Below are positions 1 to 5,285 of a DNA stretch of 5,285 nt, one piece after another; position 1 is the stretch's first letter; every line of letters starts with the position of its first letter. The DNA is from Planctomycetota bacterium (GTDB lineage Bacteria; Planctomycetota; Planctomycetia; Pirellulales; Pirellulaceae). The notes under the pieces are model-generated. The model was not told the origin of the DNA. It was given only the letters and a program-made list of their open reading frames with translations, and searched no databases. The translations under genes were made by a program, and so were the position numbers. The stretch lies in contig JAHWKS010000477.1 in the NCBI GenBank assembly GCA_019347795.1, positions 1 to 5,285 of the forward strand, given 5' to 3'.

Positions 1-113
1 CTCTGCCCGGCCGCGACGCCGCTTGCTCCCACGCCGCGAAACTGCGGCCAGTTGCGTGCAGCGGCGGACATGGGCGCCAGGATGGTCAGTACCACCAGCA
101 AGCGGGTTAGCAT
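1..113 (-). CDS. Secreted PQQ-like beta-propeller protein, N-terminal fragment
   Basis: Only the first 37 codons are in the window; the rest lies beyond position 1. Translation from the ATG at 113-111 gives a short signal peptide: Arg4, a hydrophobic core LLVVLTILAP at residues 5-14, then MSAAA with a likely signal peptidase I cleavage after Ala19. The mature start reads RNWPQFRGVGASGVAAG. A W-P-Q-F-R-G motif just after the signal peptide is the common opening of PQQ-binding-like (BamB-type) beta-propeller proteins, which are very numerous in planctomycetes; this is family knowledge, and no propeller blade is visible here. The protein is therefore inferred to be exported to the periplasm or cell surface; its substrate or partner cannot be told. 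No clear Shine-Dalgarno precedes the ATG, but a sigma70-like promoter lies about 35 bases upstream (148-176). It starts 99 bases downstream of the GH13 stop, so it probably has its own transcript. Confidence 0.75.
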   Translation of the reverse strand, partial: MLTRLLVVLTILAPMSAAARNWPQFRGVGASGVAAGQ

Positions 114-147
114 CGTTCAGGAGTCAGGGATCAGGGGGGAAGGTCCG

Positions 148-176
148 ATTCTGACTGCCGGGAAGTGACGCGTCAA
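148..176 (-). promoter_or_regulatory. Candidate sigma70-like promoter of the PQQ-like gene
   Basis: On the minus strand TTGACG (176-171, 5 of 6 to the -35 consensus) is followed by exactly 17 bases and CAGAAT (153-148, 4 of 6 to the -10 consensus). Transcription would start near 140, leaving a leader of roughly 27 bases before the ATG at 113. Position and spacing fit well, but a single match of this quality can occur by chance, and planctomycete promoters are not well defined. Confidence 0.4.
166..175. promoter_or_regulatory. Perfect 10-base palindrome over the -35 box, possible operator
   Basis: TGACGCGTCA is self-complementary over all ten bases and shares five bases with the proposed -35 hexamer at 171-176. 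A dimeric repressor bound here would block polymerase. A second, shorter palindrome AATCGGCGATT (176-186) follows directly. Only the symmetry and position are seen; the operator role is inference. Confidence 0.25.
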
Positions 177-212
177 ATCGGCGATTCGGGGGCGTGATCT
201 CAGCGTAGCCAT

Positions 213-1814
213 CTACACCTCGGCACGGTCAATCACCACGCCTTCGTCGGGGCGGAGGCGGACGCTGCCGGTGACGTTTTCTCCTTGCCGATCGAGATGC
301 GTGGAGACGGCGATGCGGCCGCGGGCGATCGGGTAATCGCTGCGGAATTCGCACTCCTGCGAGCCGAGGTTGAGGACCACGAGGAAATGCGAAGACTCGT
401 CGGTGCGGAGGTAGGCCAGGATGTCCCCCTCGCCCTGGATGGCGTGATAGTCGCCGATAGCCAGCGCCGGCTGCGACCGCCGGAGGTCGATCAGGCGGCG
501 ATAGAGCGTAAGCATCGACTGCGGATCGTCGCGCTGCACCGCGACATTCGCCTCGCGGTAGTTCTTCGCAAGCGGCAGCCACGGCTCGCGCTTGCTGAAG
601 CCGGCGTGCTCCTCGGCCGACCATTGCATCGGCGTCCGCTCGGGATCACGGCCCATCCCCAGGCCCGGGTTGTTGATCTCCGACGGATCGTGGATGCGGT
701 TGGGCGGGATCGGCACGTTCTGCATGCCCAGCTCGTCGCCGTAGTACATGGTGGGCGTGCCGCGGAGGGTGAGGAGCATCATCGCCGCCACCCGGGCCTG
801 CCGGGCGCCGACGCGGCTGGCGATCCGCGGCTGGTCGTGGTTCCCCAACACCCAATTCGGCCAGCCGTACGGCGGCAGCGACGCCTCGTAGTTCTCGATG
901 GCCGACTCGATGGCGCGGGCCTTCCACGGTAGATTGATCAACTGGAAATTGAACGGCAGGTGCACTCCCGTGCCGTGGGCGCCGTAGTAGGTGACCAGCC
1001 GTTCAACGGGAAGGTAAATCTCGCCGACCATCATCCGCTCGTCATAATCGTCGATCACGCTCCGCATCAGGCCGATGATGTCGTGCACCTCGGGGCGATC
1101 GGTCGAGTACGTGGCCAGCACCTGGTGATGCGGCGGCATGCCCGGCTCGTATTCGGGATTGGGCGGGTTATCGCGGAACTCCTCATCCTTGACGATGTGC
1201 CAGATCACATCGATGCGAAAGCCGTCCACGCCGCGGTCCAGCCAGAACCGCAGCACGTCGAGCATCGCCTGCTGCACCTCGGGGTTCCGCCAGTTGAGGT
1301 CGGGCTGCTCCTTGAGAAACGCATGGAGGTAGTACTGGTCTGTCGCTTCGTCCCACTCCCAGGCGCCGCCGCCGAAGTTGCTCAGCCAGTTGTTGGGCGG
1401 ACCGCCGCCGGGCGCCGGATCGCGCCAGATGTACCAGTCCCGTTTTGGATTGGTCCGCGACGAGCGGGACTCCCGGAACCACGGATGCTGGTCCGAGGTG
1501 TGGTTGGGCACAAAGTCCAGCATCACCTTCAGTCCGCGGCGATGGGCCTGGCTGAGCAGCTCGTCGAAGTCCTCCATCGTGCCGAAGAGGGGATCGATAG
1601 CGCAGTAGTCGGAGATGTCGTAGCCGAAGTCGGCCATCGGCGAAGGATTGATCGGCGACAGCCAGACCGCGTCCACCCCCAGCCATTGGAGGTAATCCAG
1701 CCGGCGGATTACGCCCCGCAGGTCGCCCACGCCGTCGCCGCTCGTGTCCTGAAACGACCGCGGGTACACCTGGTAGATAATCCCGCTCTGCCACCACTCA
1801 TGGGTTTCGCTCAT
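213..1814 (-). CDS. GH13 alpha-glucosidase (oligo-1,6-glucosidase-like)
   Basis: A complete 533-residue glycoside hydrolase of family GH13, a usual length for bacterial alpha-glucosidases. It should hydrolyse terminal alpha-linked glucose from short oligosaccharides by a retaining mechanism. Visible motifs: IYQVYPRSF near residue 13; a metal-site-like loop DTSGDGVGD (23-31); region I DFVPNH (100-105); region II GFRID with nucleophile Asp202; region III VGEIYL with acid/base Glu265; region IV LGNHDQPR with transition-state stabiliser Asp327. The stretch FRDNPPNP to PPHH (213-230) and PIPPNRIHDP (368-377) recall the GH13_30 group; that subfamily call is from memory. Val203 directly after the nucleophile is the residue type associated with alpha-1,6 cleavage in oligo-1,6-glucosidases, so isomaltose-type substrates are possible. 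A C-terminal beta domain occupies roughly 455-533. There is no signal peptide, so it is probably cytoplasmic. The ATG at 1814 is supported by AGGGA five bases upstream. The gene starts 91 bases after the HEAT-like gene; no clear promoter was seen in that gap, so readthrough is possible. No sugar transporter or regulator is adjacent. Confidence 0.93.
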   Translation of the reverse strand: MSETHEWWQSGIIYQVYPRSFQDTSGDGVGDLRGVIRRLDYLQWLGVDAVWLSPINPSPMADFGYDISDYCAIDPLFGTMEDFDELLSQAHRRGLKVMLDFVPNHTSDQHPWFRESRSSRTNPKRDWYIWRDPAPGGGPPNNWLSNFGGGAWEWDEATDQYYLHAFLKEQPDLNWRNPEVQQAMLDVLRFWLDRGVDGFRIDVIWHIVKDEEFRDNPPNPEYEPGMPPHHQVLATYSTDRPEVHDIIGLMRSVIDDYDERMMVGEIYLPVERLVTYYGAHGTGVHLPFNFQLINLPWKARAIESAIENYEASLPPYGWPNWVLGNHDQPRIASRVGARQARVAAMMLLTLRGTPTMYYGDELGMQNVPIPPNRIHDPSEINNPGLGMGRDPERTPMQWSAEEHAGFSKREPWLPLAKNYREANVAVQRDDPQSMLTLYRRLIDLRRSQPALAIGDYHAIQGEGDILAYLRTDESSHFLVVLNLGSQECEFRSDYPIARGRIAVSTHLDRQGENVTGSVRLRPDEGVVIDRAEV

Positions 1815-1819
1815 GATCG

Positions 1820-1824
1820 TCCCT
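1820..1824 (-). promoter_or_regulatory. Ribosome binding site of the GH13 gene
   Basis: AGGGA on the minus strand, five bases before the ATG at 1814-1812. It supports that start, which also places the first GH13 motif at the usual distance from the N-terminus. Confidence 0.55.
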
Positions 1825-1905
1825 GCACGCCGAAGACCGAGCCGCGGAAGGCGCCAACGATAGCGAAAGGTGCAATTCCGGCGCCGGGGCCAAACTCTTT
1901 CCGCG

Positions 1906-2472
1906 TCAACGCCGCGGCAGCGACAGGAGCGGCGGACTGGCGAGAATTGCCGGCGGCGGCGAGGCGTCCGAGGAGCCTCGGGCGCCGGCGCGAAGCGTCT
2001 GCTCGCAATGCGTCAGCAACTTTTCGGCATCGTCCGTATCAGTCACCGGCCAGAGGAGCAGTTGCGTCGCCAATTCGGCGGCGAAGCGACGACGACGTGG
2101 GGAAAGCTCGGGGGTGAGCGCGGCGAGCTCCTCAGCCAGATGCAGCGCCCGAGGCAGCGAGTCGTCGCGGGGAAGCAGCCGCCACGCGTCGAGCTGCTCG
2201 TTCAGGGCGACTTCAGCCGCTTCCGCCTCGACGGCTCGATCGCTCGCCAGCAGCTTGACGGTAGCGGTCACGCCTTCGTCGCCGAGAGACGTCATGCGGC
2301 GGACGTGGATCAAGACTTCCGTTTCCGGAAGCGCGCCAATCCGGCTCTCGATCCGCCGCGCCAGGAAATCTCGCGGCCGATATCCCGGCAGGCTAAGCAC
2401 CAGGGCGGCAAGGCCCAGCGCGATGAATGTCGCGCAGGCGGTCGCCGTCCAGACTCGGCCGGGGAAGCGCAT
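1906..2472 (-). CDS. Membrane-anchored HEAT-like protein, function unknown
   Basis: A 188-residue protein I cannot name. One hydrophobic segment at residues about 8-29 (from TATACATFIALG to VLSLPG) follows Arg2 and Arg6, so it is an N-terminal membrane anchor or uncleaved signal. After it, residues about 36-97 form amphipathic helices with the pattern of HEAT-like repeats (GDEGVTATVKLLAS then VEAEAAEVALNEQLDAW), and residues about 105-160 are again helical, with LLLWPV near 138. The last 25 residues are rich in Pro, Ser and Arg and look disordered. I recall similar proteins in planctomycetes, often longer, so this copy may be C-terminally shortened; that is not proven. The ATG at 2472 is chosen because it puts the membrane segment at the N-terminus; an in-frame ATG at 2559 would add 29 residues but starts inside the hairpin cluster. 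No good Shine-Dalgarno is seen. It is the first gene after the hairpins and is followed 91 bases later by the GH13 gene. Confidence 0.7.
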   Translation of the reverse strand: MRFPGRVWTATACATFIALGLAALVLSLPGYRPRDFLARRIESRIGALPETEVLIHVRRMTSLGDEGVTATVKLLASDRAVEAEAAEVALNEQLDAWRLLPRDDSLPRALHLAEELAALTPELSPRRRRFAAELATQLLLWPVTDTDDAEKLLTHCEQTLRAGARGSSDASPPPAILASPPLLSLPRR

Positions 2473-2480
2473 GGCCGCAG

Positions 2481-2508
2481 ATTGTGCAAATCGCCCGGTT
2501 TCGTTCAA
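2481..2508 (-). promoter_or_regulatory. Weak promoter candidate before the HEAT-like gene
   Basis: On the minus strand TTGAAC (2508-2503) and CACAAT (2486-2481) are separated by 16 bases; each matches the sigma70 consensus at four of six positions. The -10 box ends only eight bases before the ATG at 2472, so transcription would begin almost at the start codon, giving a leaderless message. That would fit the missing Shine-Dalgarno, but the match is weak and could be chance. Confidence 0.2.
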
Positions 2509-2515
2509 GAGCAAT

Positions 2516-2611
2516 CCCCGTAGAACAGGCGGCTCGCGTCTCGCCTGTTTCCTTCCCATGTGCAGGCGAGCCGCGCCTGCACGTACGGGGCATGCAGGCG
2601 AACTGCCTGCA
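2516..2611. repeat. Cluster of three CAGGC-type hairpins (REP/BIME-like element)
   Basis: Three inverted repeats lie in a row in the gap after lptB. Hairpin 1: AACAGGCG (2524-2531) with CGCCTGTT (2542-2549), 10-base loop. Hairpin 2: GTGCAGGCG (2560-2568) with CGCCTGCAC (2574-2582), 5-base loop. Hairpin 3: TGCAGGC (2593-2599) with GCCTGCA (2605-2611), 5-base loop. An outer pair CCCCGTA (2516-2522) and TACGGGG (2584-2590) encloses hairpins 1 and 2, so the region could fold as a cloverleaf-like structure. The three stems share the core CAGGC/GCCTG. Hairpin 3 ends one base after the lptB stop codon. No T-run follows any stem, so this is not a standard intrinsic terminator, but it could stabilise the 3' end of the lptB message or attenuate readthrough. 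It resembles a dispersed palindromic element; genome-wide copies cannot be checked here. Confidence 0.7.
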
Positions 2612-2612
2612 G

Positions 2613-3368
2613 CTACGCGCTTGCCCGCACTTCCAGATCCCGGCCGAAATAGTCGCGGCGGGCTTCGGGATGGCTGAGCACCTCATCCGGCCGACCGTGG
2701 CAAAGGACCGTCCCGCTGCGGATCACGTAGCTGCGCTGCGTAATCTGCAGCGTCTCGCGGACGTGATGATCGGTGATGAGGATCGCGATCCCATCGTCGC
2801 GGAGGTCGCTGATGATCTCCTGAATGCTTTGCACCGTGACGGGATCGACGCCGGCGAAGGGCTCATCCAGGAGGATGATGTCGGGATCGGAGATCAGCGA
2901 GCGGGCGATCTCCAGCCGGCGCCGCTCCCCGCCGGAAAGCGACCCCGCCTTCGACTTGCGGATGTGGGTGATTTTGAACTGCTCAAGCAACTGATCGCAG
3001 CGGTCGATCCGCTCGCGCCGGGGGATGTCGAGCATCTCCATGATCCCCAGCAGATTCTCTTCCACCGACAACGAGCGAAACACGCTCGACTCCTGCGCAA
3101 GATACCCCATCCCGCCTTCCTTGGCCCGCACGTGCATCGGCCAGCGCGTCACATCGACGCCGTTCAGGAACACCTGCCCTCGATCGGGCGCCGCCAGCCC
3201 GCACGCCATGCGGAAGCAGGTTGTTTTCCCCGCCCCGTTGGGCCCCAGCAGCCCGACGACCTCGCCCGGCTCGACCTGAAAGCTCACGCCGCCGACCACC
3301 TTCCGCCACCGCAGCGAGCGGGGAATTCGGTAGCTTTTTTCCAGGTTTCGTACCTCGAGAATCGGCAT
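2613..3368 (-). CDS. lptB: Lipopolysaccharide export ATPase LptB
   Basis: A complete 251-residue ABC ATPase, slightly longer than the roughly 240 residues usual for LptB. LptB dimers bind the membrane proteins LptF and LptG on the cytoplasmic side and use ATP to pull lipopolysaccharide from the inner membrane into the LptC-LptA bridge. Motifs in order: Walker A GPNGAGKTT (42-50); Q-loop Gln92 in GYLAQE; the LptB-typical VFRSLSVEENL (96-106); signature LSGGE (144-148) followed by RRRLEIAR; Walker B IILLDE (164-169); D-loop GVDP (173-176); and the LptB-type switch TDHHVRETL with H-loop His201. VFR-LSV and TDH-VRETL separate LptB from the LivF/LivG-like ATPases. Residues 14-21 (RIPRSLRW) form a small insertion before the first beta strand pair. 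The ATG at 3368 is preferred because AAGGA lies seven bases upstream and the protein opens with the usual MPILEVRNLEKSY; an upstream ATG at 3422 would add 18 unrelated residues and overlap the preceding gene. It follows the nuclease-like gene by 37 bases, with lepB further up. No other lpt gene is in the window. Confidence 0.95.
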   Translation of the reverse strand: MPILEVRNLEKSYRIPRSLRWRKVVGGVSFQVEPGEVVGLLGPNGAGKTTCFRMACGLAAPDRGQVFLNGVDVTRWPMHVRAKEGGMGYLAQESSVFRSLSVEENLLGIMEMLDIPRRERIDRCDQLLEQFKITHIRKSKAGSLSGGERRRLEIARSLISDPDIILLDEPFAGVDPVTVQSIQEIISDLRDDGIAILITDHHVRETLQITQRSYVIRSGTVLCHGRPDEVLSHPEARRDYFGRDLEVRASA

Positions 3369-3375
3369 GATGTCG

Positions 3376-3380
3376 TCCTT
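3376..3380 (-). promoter_or_regulatory. Ribosome binding site that decides the lptB start
   Basis: AAGGA on the minus strand, seven bases before the ATG at 3368-3366. The alternative in-frame ATG at 3422 has no comparable site, so this favours the shorter 251-residue LptB. Confidence 0.65.
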
Positions 3381-3405
3381 GACGAAGGGGAGGCAAATCC
3401 CGGCG

Positions 3406-4365
3406 TTAGCCAAGAAAATCATCGACTCGCAACTCTGCGAGCGAAGGCGCCGTCAGCGCACGGTCCAGCAGTTCGCCGAGTTTGGCCTCGGGACACTTCT
3501 CAATGCGCGAATGAATATCGTGCGGAAGCGGAGCAAAGCGTTTTTCGAGAACCTCAAGGATTGTTGCTCGCCGCCCAAGCTTCCGTCCTTCCTCGAGTCC
3601 TTCCTCATACCAAGTTGTCGCCATTGCCTTGACCTCAGAGTATTCGTCTCTAGCTAATAATTGCTCGAACTTCGCCTGTTCCTCGGGCGAACGGAGCGGG
3701 AAGTATGCCTGTACAAACTCCGTTAGAAGAAACGTTCGATACTCATCCTCACCGCTTGCGACGACGCGAGAGAGCGATTCGACTTTCGTCTCCGCCCGGC
3801 GATCTGCGGGAATCGACATCGTCGCGGCCAGCGCCGCCGCGAGGGCGTCGCCGCGATTGAGGTAGCTTTCCGCCTCCAGCGCCGGCAGACCCACGTATAA
3901 GTAATTGTAGCGTACCACCTCGAAGTCCCCAAACCTCTCCTCATAGGAGTCGGCGCCGATGCCGTCCAGTCCGACGCGGAGATACACGGCCACCGGGAGA
4001 ATCGGCTCGGTGTACTTCTGTCGCAGGCACGAAAAGTACTGAAACATGCGGAGCCGAAGCGGCTCGGCGGTATCGGCCGACTCCACCTCCACGTGAATAA
4101 TCACCACGGTCCCCGTAGCCGCCGCGCCGCGGGCCGTCACGACCGGCTGCCGAAGCGGGAGCTTGCAAACCAGGTCGAGCGACCGGCGCCGTCCTTCCGG
4201 CGGATCGGGAAATGCTTCGTTCTCCAGCCATTCGACCCCGCCAAAATTAAACAGCCGGGCGCGCTCCGGCCAGAACAGCTCGAAGAATGGTCCGATAAAC
4301 TCTTTGAGCAGCGTCTTGAAACGCTGGTCGTGGTCGTGCCGCGCAACATCGCTCGTTTCGGTCAT
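3406..4365 (-). CDS. Rpn-like PD-(D/E)XK nuclease/transposase-family protein with DUF4351-type C-terminus
   Basis: An intact 319-residue protein related to the Rpn/YhgA-like family, which are PD-(D/E)XK DNA endonucleases that promote recombination, often annotated as putative transposases. Seen in the sequence: an N-terminal HDHDQRFKTLLKEF (10-23), the usual opening of the family; Asp64 in RRRSLDLV; and VVIIHVEVES (87-96) with Glu93-Val-Glu95, giving the D, E-x-E/Q arrangement in place of the classical E-x-K. Residues about 165-255 are mainly helical. The end, from about 265 (ILEVLEKRFAPLP, then LLDRALTAPSLAEL), matches the DUF4351 pattern of these proteins. Substrate and biological role are unknown; members are frequent in cyanobacteria and planctomycetes, usually as scattered paralogues. 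The ATG at 4365 is supported by AGGA five bases upstream; an upstream in-frame start at 4452 would overlap lepB. It sits 17 bases after lepB and 37 before lptB, as if co-transcribed. Base composition is visibly less GC-rich than its neighbours around 3620-3760, hinting at acquisition. Confidence 0.85.
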   Translation of the reverse strand: MTETSDVARHDHDQRFKTLLKEFIGPFFELFWPERARLFNFGGVEWLENEAFPDPPEGRRRSLDLVCKLPLRQPVVTARGAAATGTVVIIHVEVESADTAEPLRLRMFQYFSCLRQKYTEPILPVAVYLRVGLDGIGADSYEERFGDFEVVRYNYLYVGLPALEAESYLNRGDALAAALAATMSIPADRRAETKVESLSRVVASGEDEYRTFLLTEFVQAYFPLRSPEEQAKFEQLLARDEYSEVKAMATTWYEEGLEEGRKLGRRATILEVLEKRFAPLPHDIHSRIEKCPEAKLGELLDRALTAPSLAELRVDDFLG

Positions 4366-4370
4366 CGCCG

Positions 4371-4374
4371 TCCT
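4371..4374 (-). promoter_or_regulatory. Ribosome binding site of the Rpn-like gene
   Basis: AGGA on the minus strand, five bases before the ATG at 4365-4363 and nine bases after the lepB stop. It supports this start over the in-frame codon at 4452 inside lepB. Confidence 0.5.
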
Positions 4375-4382
4375 GGGGCGAA

Positions 4383-5285
4383 CTATCGAATAAATCCCAT
4401 CCGGGCGAAGTTGGGAAGAAATGGGACCGGGCGGCGCCAGTGGTGCGGCCAATAAATGAACAACGCTTTGCCGGTGAGCAGCTTGCGATCCACGTGCGGC
4501 TCCGGCTCCCAGATGCGGGCGTCCTTGCTTTGCGGGCTGTTGTCGCCCAGCGGGAAGAATTGATCTTTCGTCAATTCGAACGTAACCTCCCGCCGGTTTT
4601 CAAACAGGCTGGTCGTGTCCCACTGCGAGGGGTCGGTGAGGACCGCCTGAATCTCTTCGTCCGAAAGCGCGAGGTTATAGTCGTAGCCCGGCTGACCCGT
4701 GCCCTCCAGCGCGAGGTAATAGACGTCGCGGAGAATCCGCAGACTCTCGGCTTCGATCGCGGCGCCGTTCACCCCCAGTCCCGCCGGCGCCAGGTCGAGC
4801 GGATCCTCCGGGGTCCAATGCGGCTGCGTTTCGCCGGTCGGCTGGTAGGTTGTGGGGCCGGCGAACTCGACCACGTCGCCATCCACCCAAAGAGTGAGTT
4901 CGTTGTCGGCATTGGCGAATCGCAGCTCGTACGAGCCCGGCCCGCGCACCTCCGTCGCCCCTTTGGAGCGAATCTCCTTACCGGCCTTGCCGCCGTCCTC
5001 GCCAAGGAACTGCCCGCCGCCGTCGCCGATGACCAGCACCGCCTCGCCGGTTTCCACGTCGATGCGGGCCGTGTAGTGAACGCCCGCCTCGACCAGGTCC
5101 AAGAGCAACTCCCCTTCTTCACTTTTCACCGTCACCTCGGCCGCCAGGCCGATGTCGCCGACCCAGTGGGCGCCGGTCGCCTGGGAGCTTCGAAAAACCG
5201 GAGGCGCGTACAGCCCGCCGTAGTCCAACTCGCCGGTGTTATAGGCGTAAAAGTCGGCGATCAGATTCCCCTCGCGATCGCGCCA
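4383..5285 (-). CDS. lepB: Signal peptidase I with large inserted domain, C-terminal part
   Basis: The reading frame is open to the window edge: 19 residues (WRDREGNLIADFYAYNTGE) precede the TTG at 5228, so that TTG is internal and the true start is outside. The last 300 residues are visible. Signal peptidase I cuts signal peptides from exported proteins at the outer face of the inner membrane with a Ser-Lys dyad; both catalytic residues belong to the missing N-terminal part. The diagnostic piece here is box E, PLGDNSPQSKDARIW (codons at about 4553-4509), matching GDN-x-x-x-S-x-D-S-R but with Ala in place of the second Ser. Before it lies a beta-rich region of about 150 residues (roughly 5170-4715), with VGDIGLAAEVTV, ELLLDLVEAG and YELRFANADNELTLWVDG, resembling a concanavalin/LamG-like sandwich; I recall this insertion from planctomycete LepB proteins. 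The end, GKALFIYWPHHWRRPVPF then NFARMGFIR, is typical of them. The TAG at 4385-4383 is followed after 17 bases by the Rpn-like gene. Confidence 0.9.
   Translation of the reverse strand, partial: WRDREGNLIADFYAYNTGELDYGGLYAPPVFRSSQATGAHWVGDIGLAAEVTVKSEEGELLLDLVEAGVHYTARIDVETGEAVLVIGDGGGQFLGEDGGKAGKEIRSKGATEVRGPGSYELRFANADNELTLWVDGDVVEFAGPTTYQPTGETQPHWTPEDPLDLAPAGLGVNGAAIEAESLRILRDVYYLALEGTGQPGYDYNLALSDEEIQAVLTDPSQWDTTSLFENRREVTFELTKDQFFPLGDNSPQSKDARIWEPEPHVDRKLLTGKALFIYWPHHWRRPVPFLPNFARMGFIR

Noticed and set aside
1878..1887. Perfect palindrome CCGGCGCCGG before the GH13 gene as an operator
   Set aside because: It is made only of G and C in GC-rich DNA, has no promoter hexamers beside it, and chance is a sufficient explanation.
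960..2117. Long plus-strand reading frame of 385 codons opposite the GH13 gene
   Set aside because: It is antisense to a gene with all GH13 motifs; its protein is low in recognisable structure and rich in Arg, Ala, Val and His, as expected for the complement of a GC-rich gene.
2473..2559. ATG at 2559 as the start of the HEAT-like gene
   Set aside because: It would begin inside the hairpin cluster and place 29 charged residues ahead of the membrane segment; the ATG at 2472 gives a normal N-terminal anchor.
2524..2611. Intrinsic transcription terminator after lptB
   Set aside because: The hairpins are strong, but none is followed by a T-run on the minus strand. A repeat element or structured 3' end fits better.
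2524..2611. CRISPR array
   Set aside because: The repeated cores are short palindromes with different loops and spacing, without identical direct repeats or regular spacers.
2427..3632. Plus-strand reading frame of 401 codons opposite lptB
   Set aside because: It runs across lptB, its intergenic hairpins and the end of the nuclease gene, with no family resemblance; a shadow of the minus-strand genes.
5226..5228. TTG at 5228 as the start of the signal peptidase gene
   Set aside because: The same frame stays open and reads a family-like sequence to the window edge; a start here would remove the catalytic residues.

Overview
The window looks like chromosomal DNA from a GC-rich planctomycete, probably a Pirellulales-type bacterium. 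This rests on family resemblance, not a database search. The clues are: (i) a signal peptidase I with a large beta-rich domain inserted just before its GDN-S box and a C-terminus of the type I associate with planctomycetes; (ii) a secreted protein starting with signal peptide plus NWPQFRG, the usual opening of PQQ-like beta-propeller proteins in that phylum; (iii) a small membrane-anchored HEAT-like protein of a type I recall from planctomycetes; and (iv) an LptB ATPase, showing a Gram-negative envelope. All six genes lie on the minus strand, so transcription runs from high to low coordinates.

In transcription order: the 3' part of lepB (5285-4383, 5' end outside the window); 17 bases later an Rpn-like PD-(D/E)XK nuclease/transposase-family gene with a DUF4351-type C-terminus (4365-3406); 37 bases later lptB (3368-2613). 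These three are packed like one operon. Right after the lptB stop comes a cluster of three CAGGC-type hairpins (2611-2516), resembling a dispersed REP/BIME-like element, with no U-tract typical of an intrinsic terminator. Then come a membrane-anchored HEAT-like protein of unknown function (2472-1906), a GH13 alpha-glucosidase (1814-213), and the first 37 codons of a secreted PQQ-like beta-propeller protein (113 to the window edge). That last gene has a good sigma70-like promoter candidate with a 10-base perfect palindrome over its -35 box.

Functionally, lepB and lptB both serve envelope biogenesis (signal-peptide removal on the outer face of the inner membrane, and powering lipopolysaccharide extraction). 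The nuclease-like gene between them has no obvious link to that job and shows locally lower GC, so it may be an acquired passenger. The GH13 enzyme is most likely cytoplasmic and cleaves short alpha-glucosides; nothing ties it to its neighbours. No tRNA, rRNA, CRISPR array, complete insertion sequence or prophage gene is visible. No stretch longer than about 140 bases lacks a gene. I did not find a clearly new multi-gene system; the most worthwhile leads are the hairpin cluster, the nuclease gene inside the envelope operon, the domain inserted in LepB, and the palindrome/promoter overlap.
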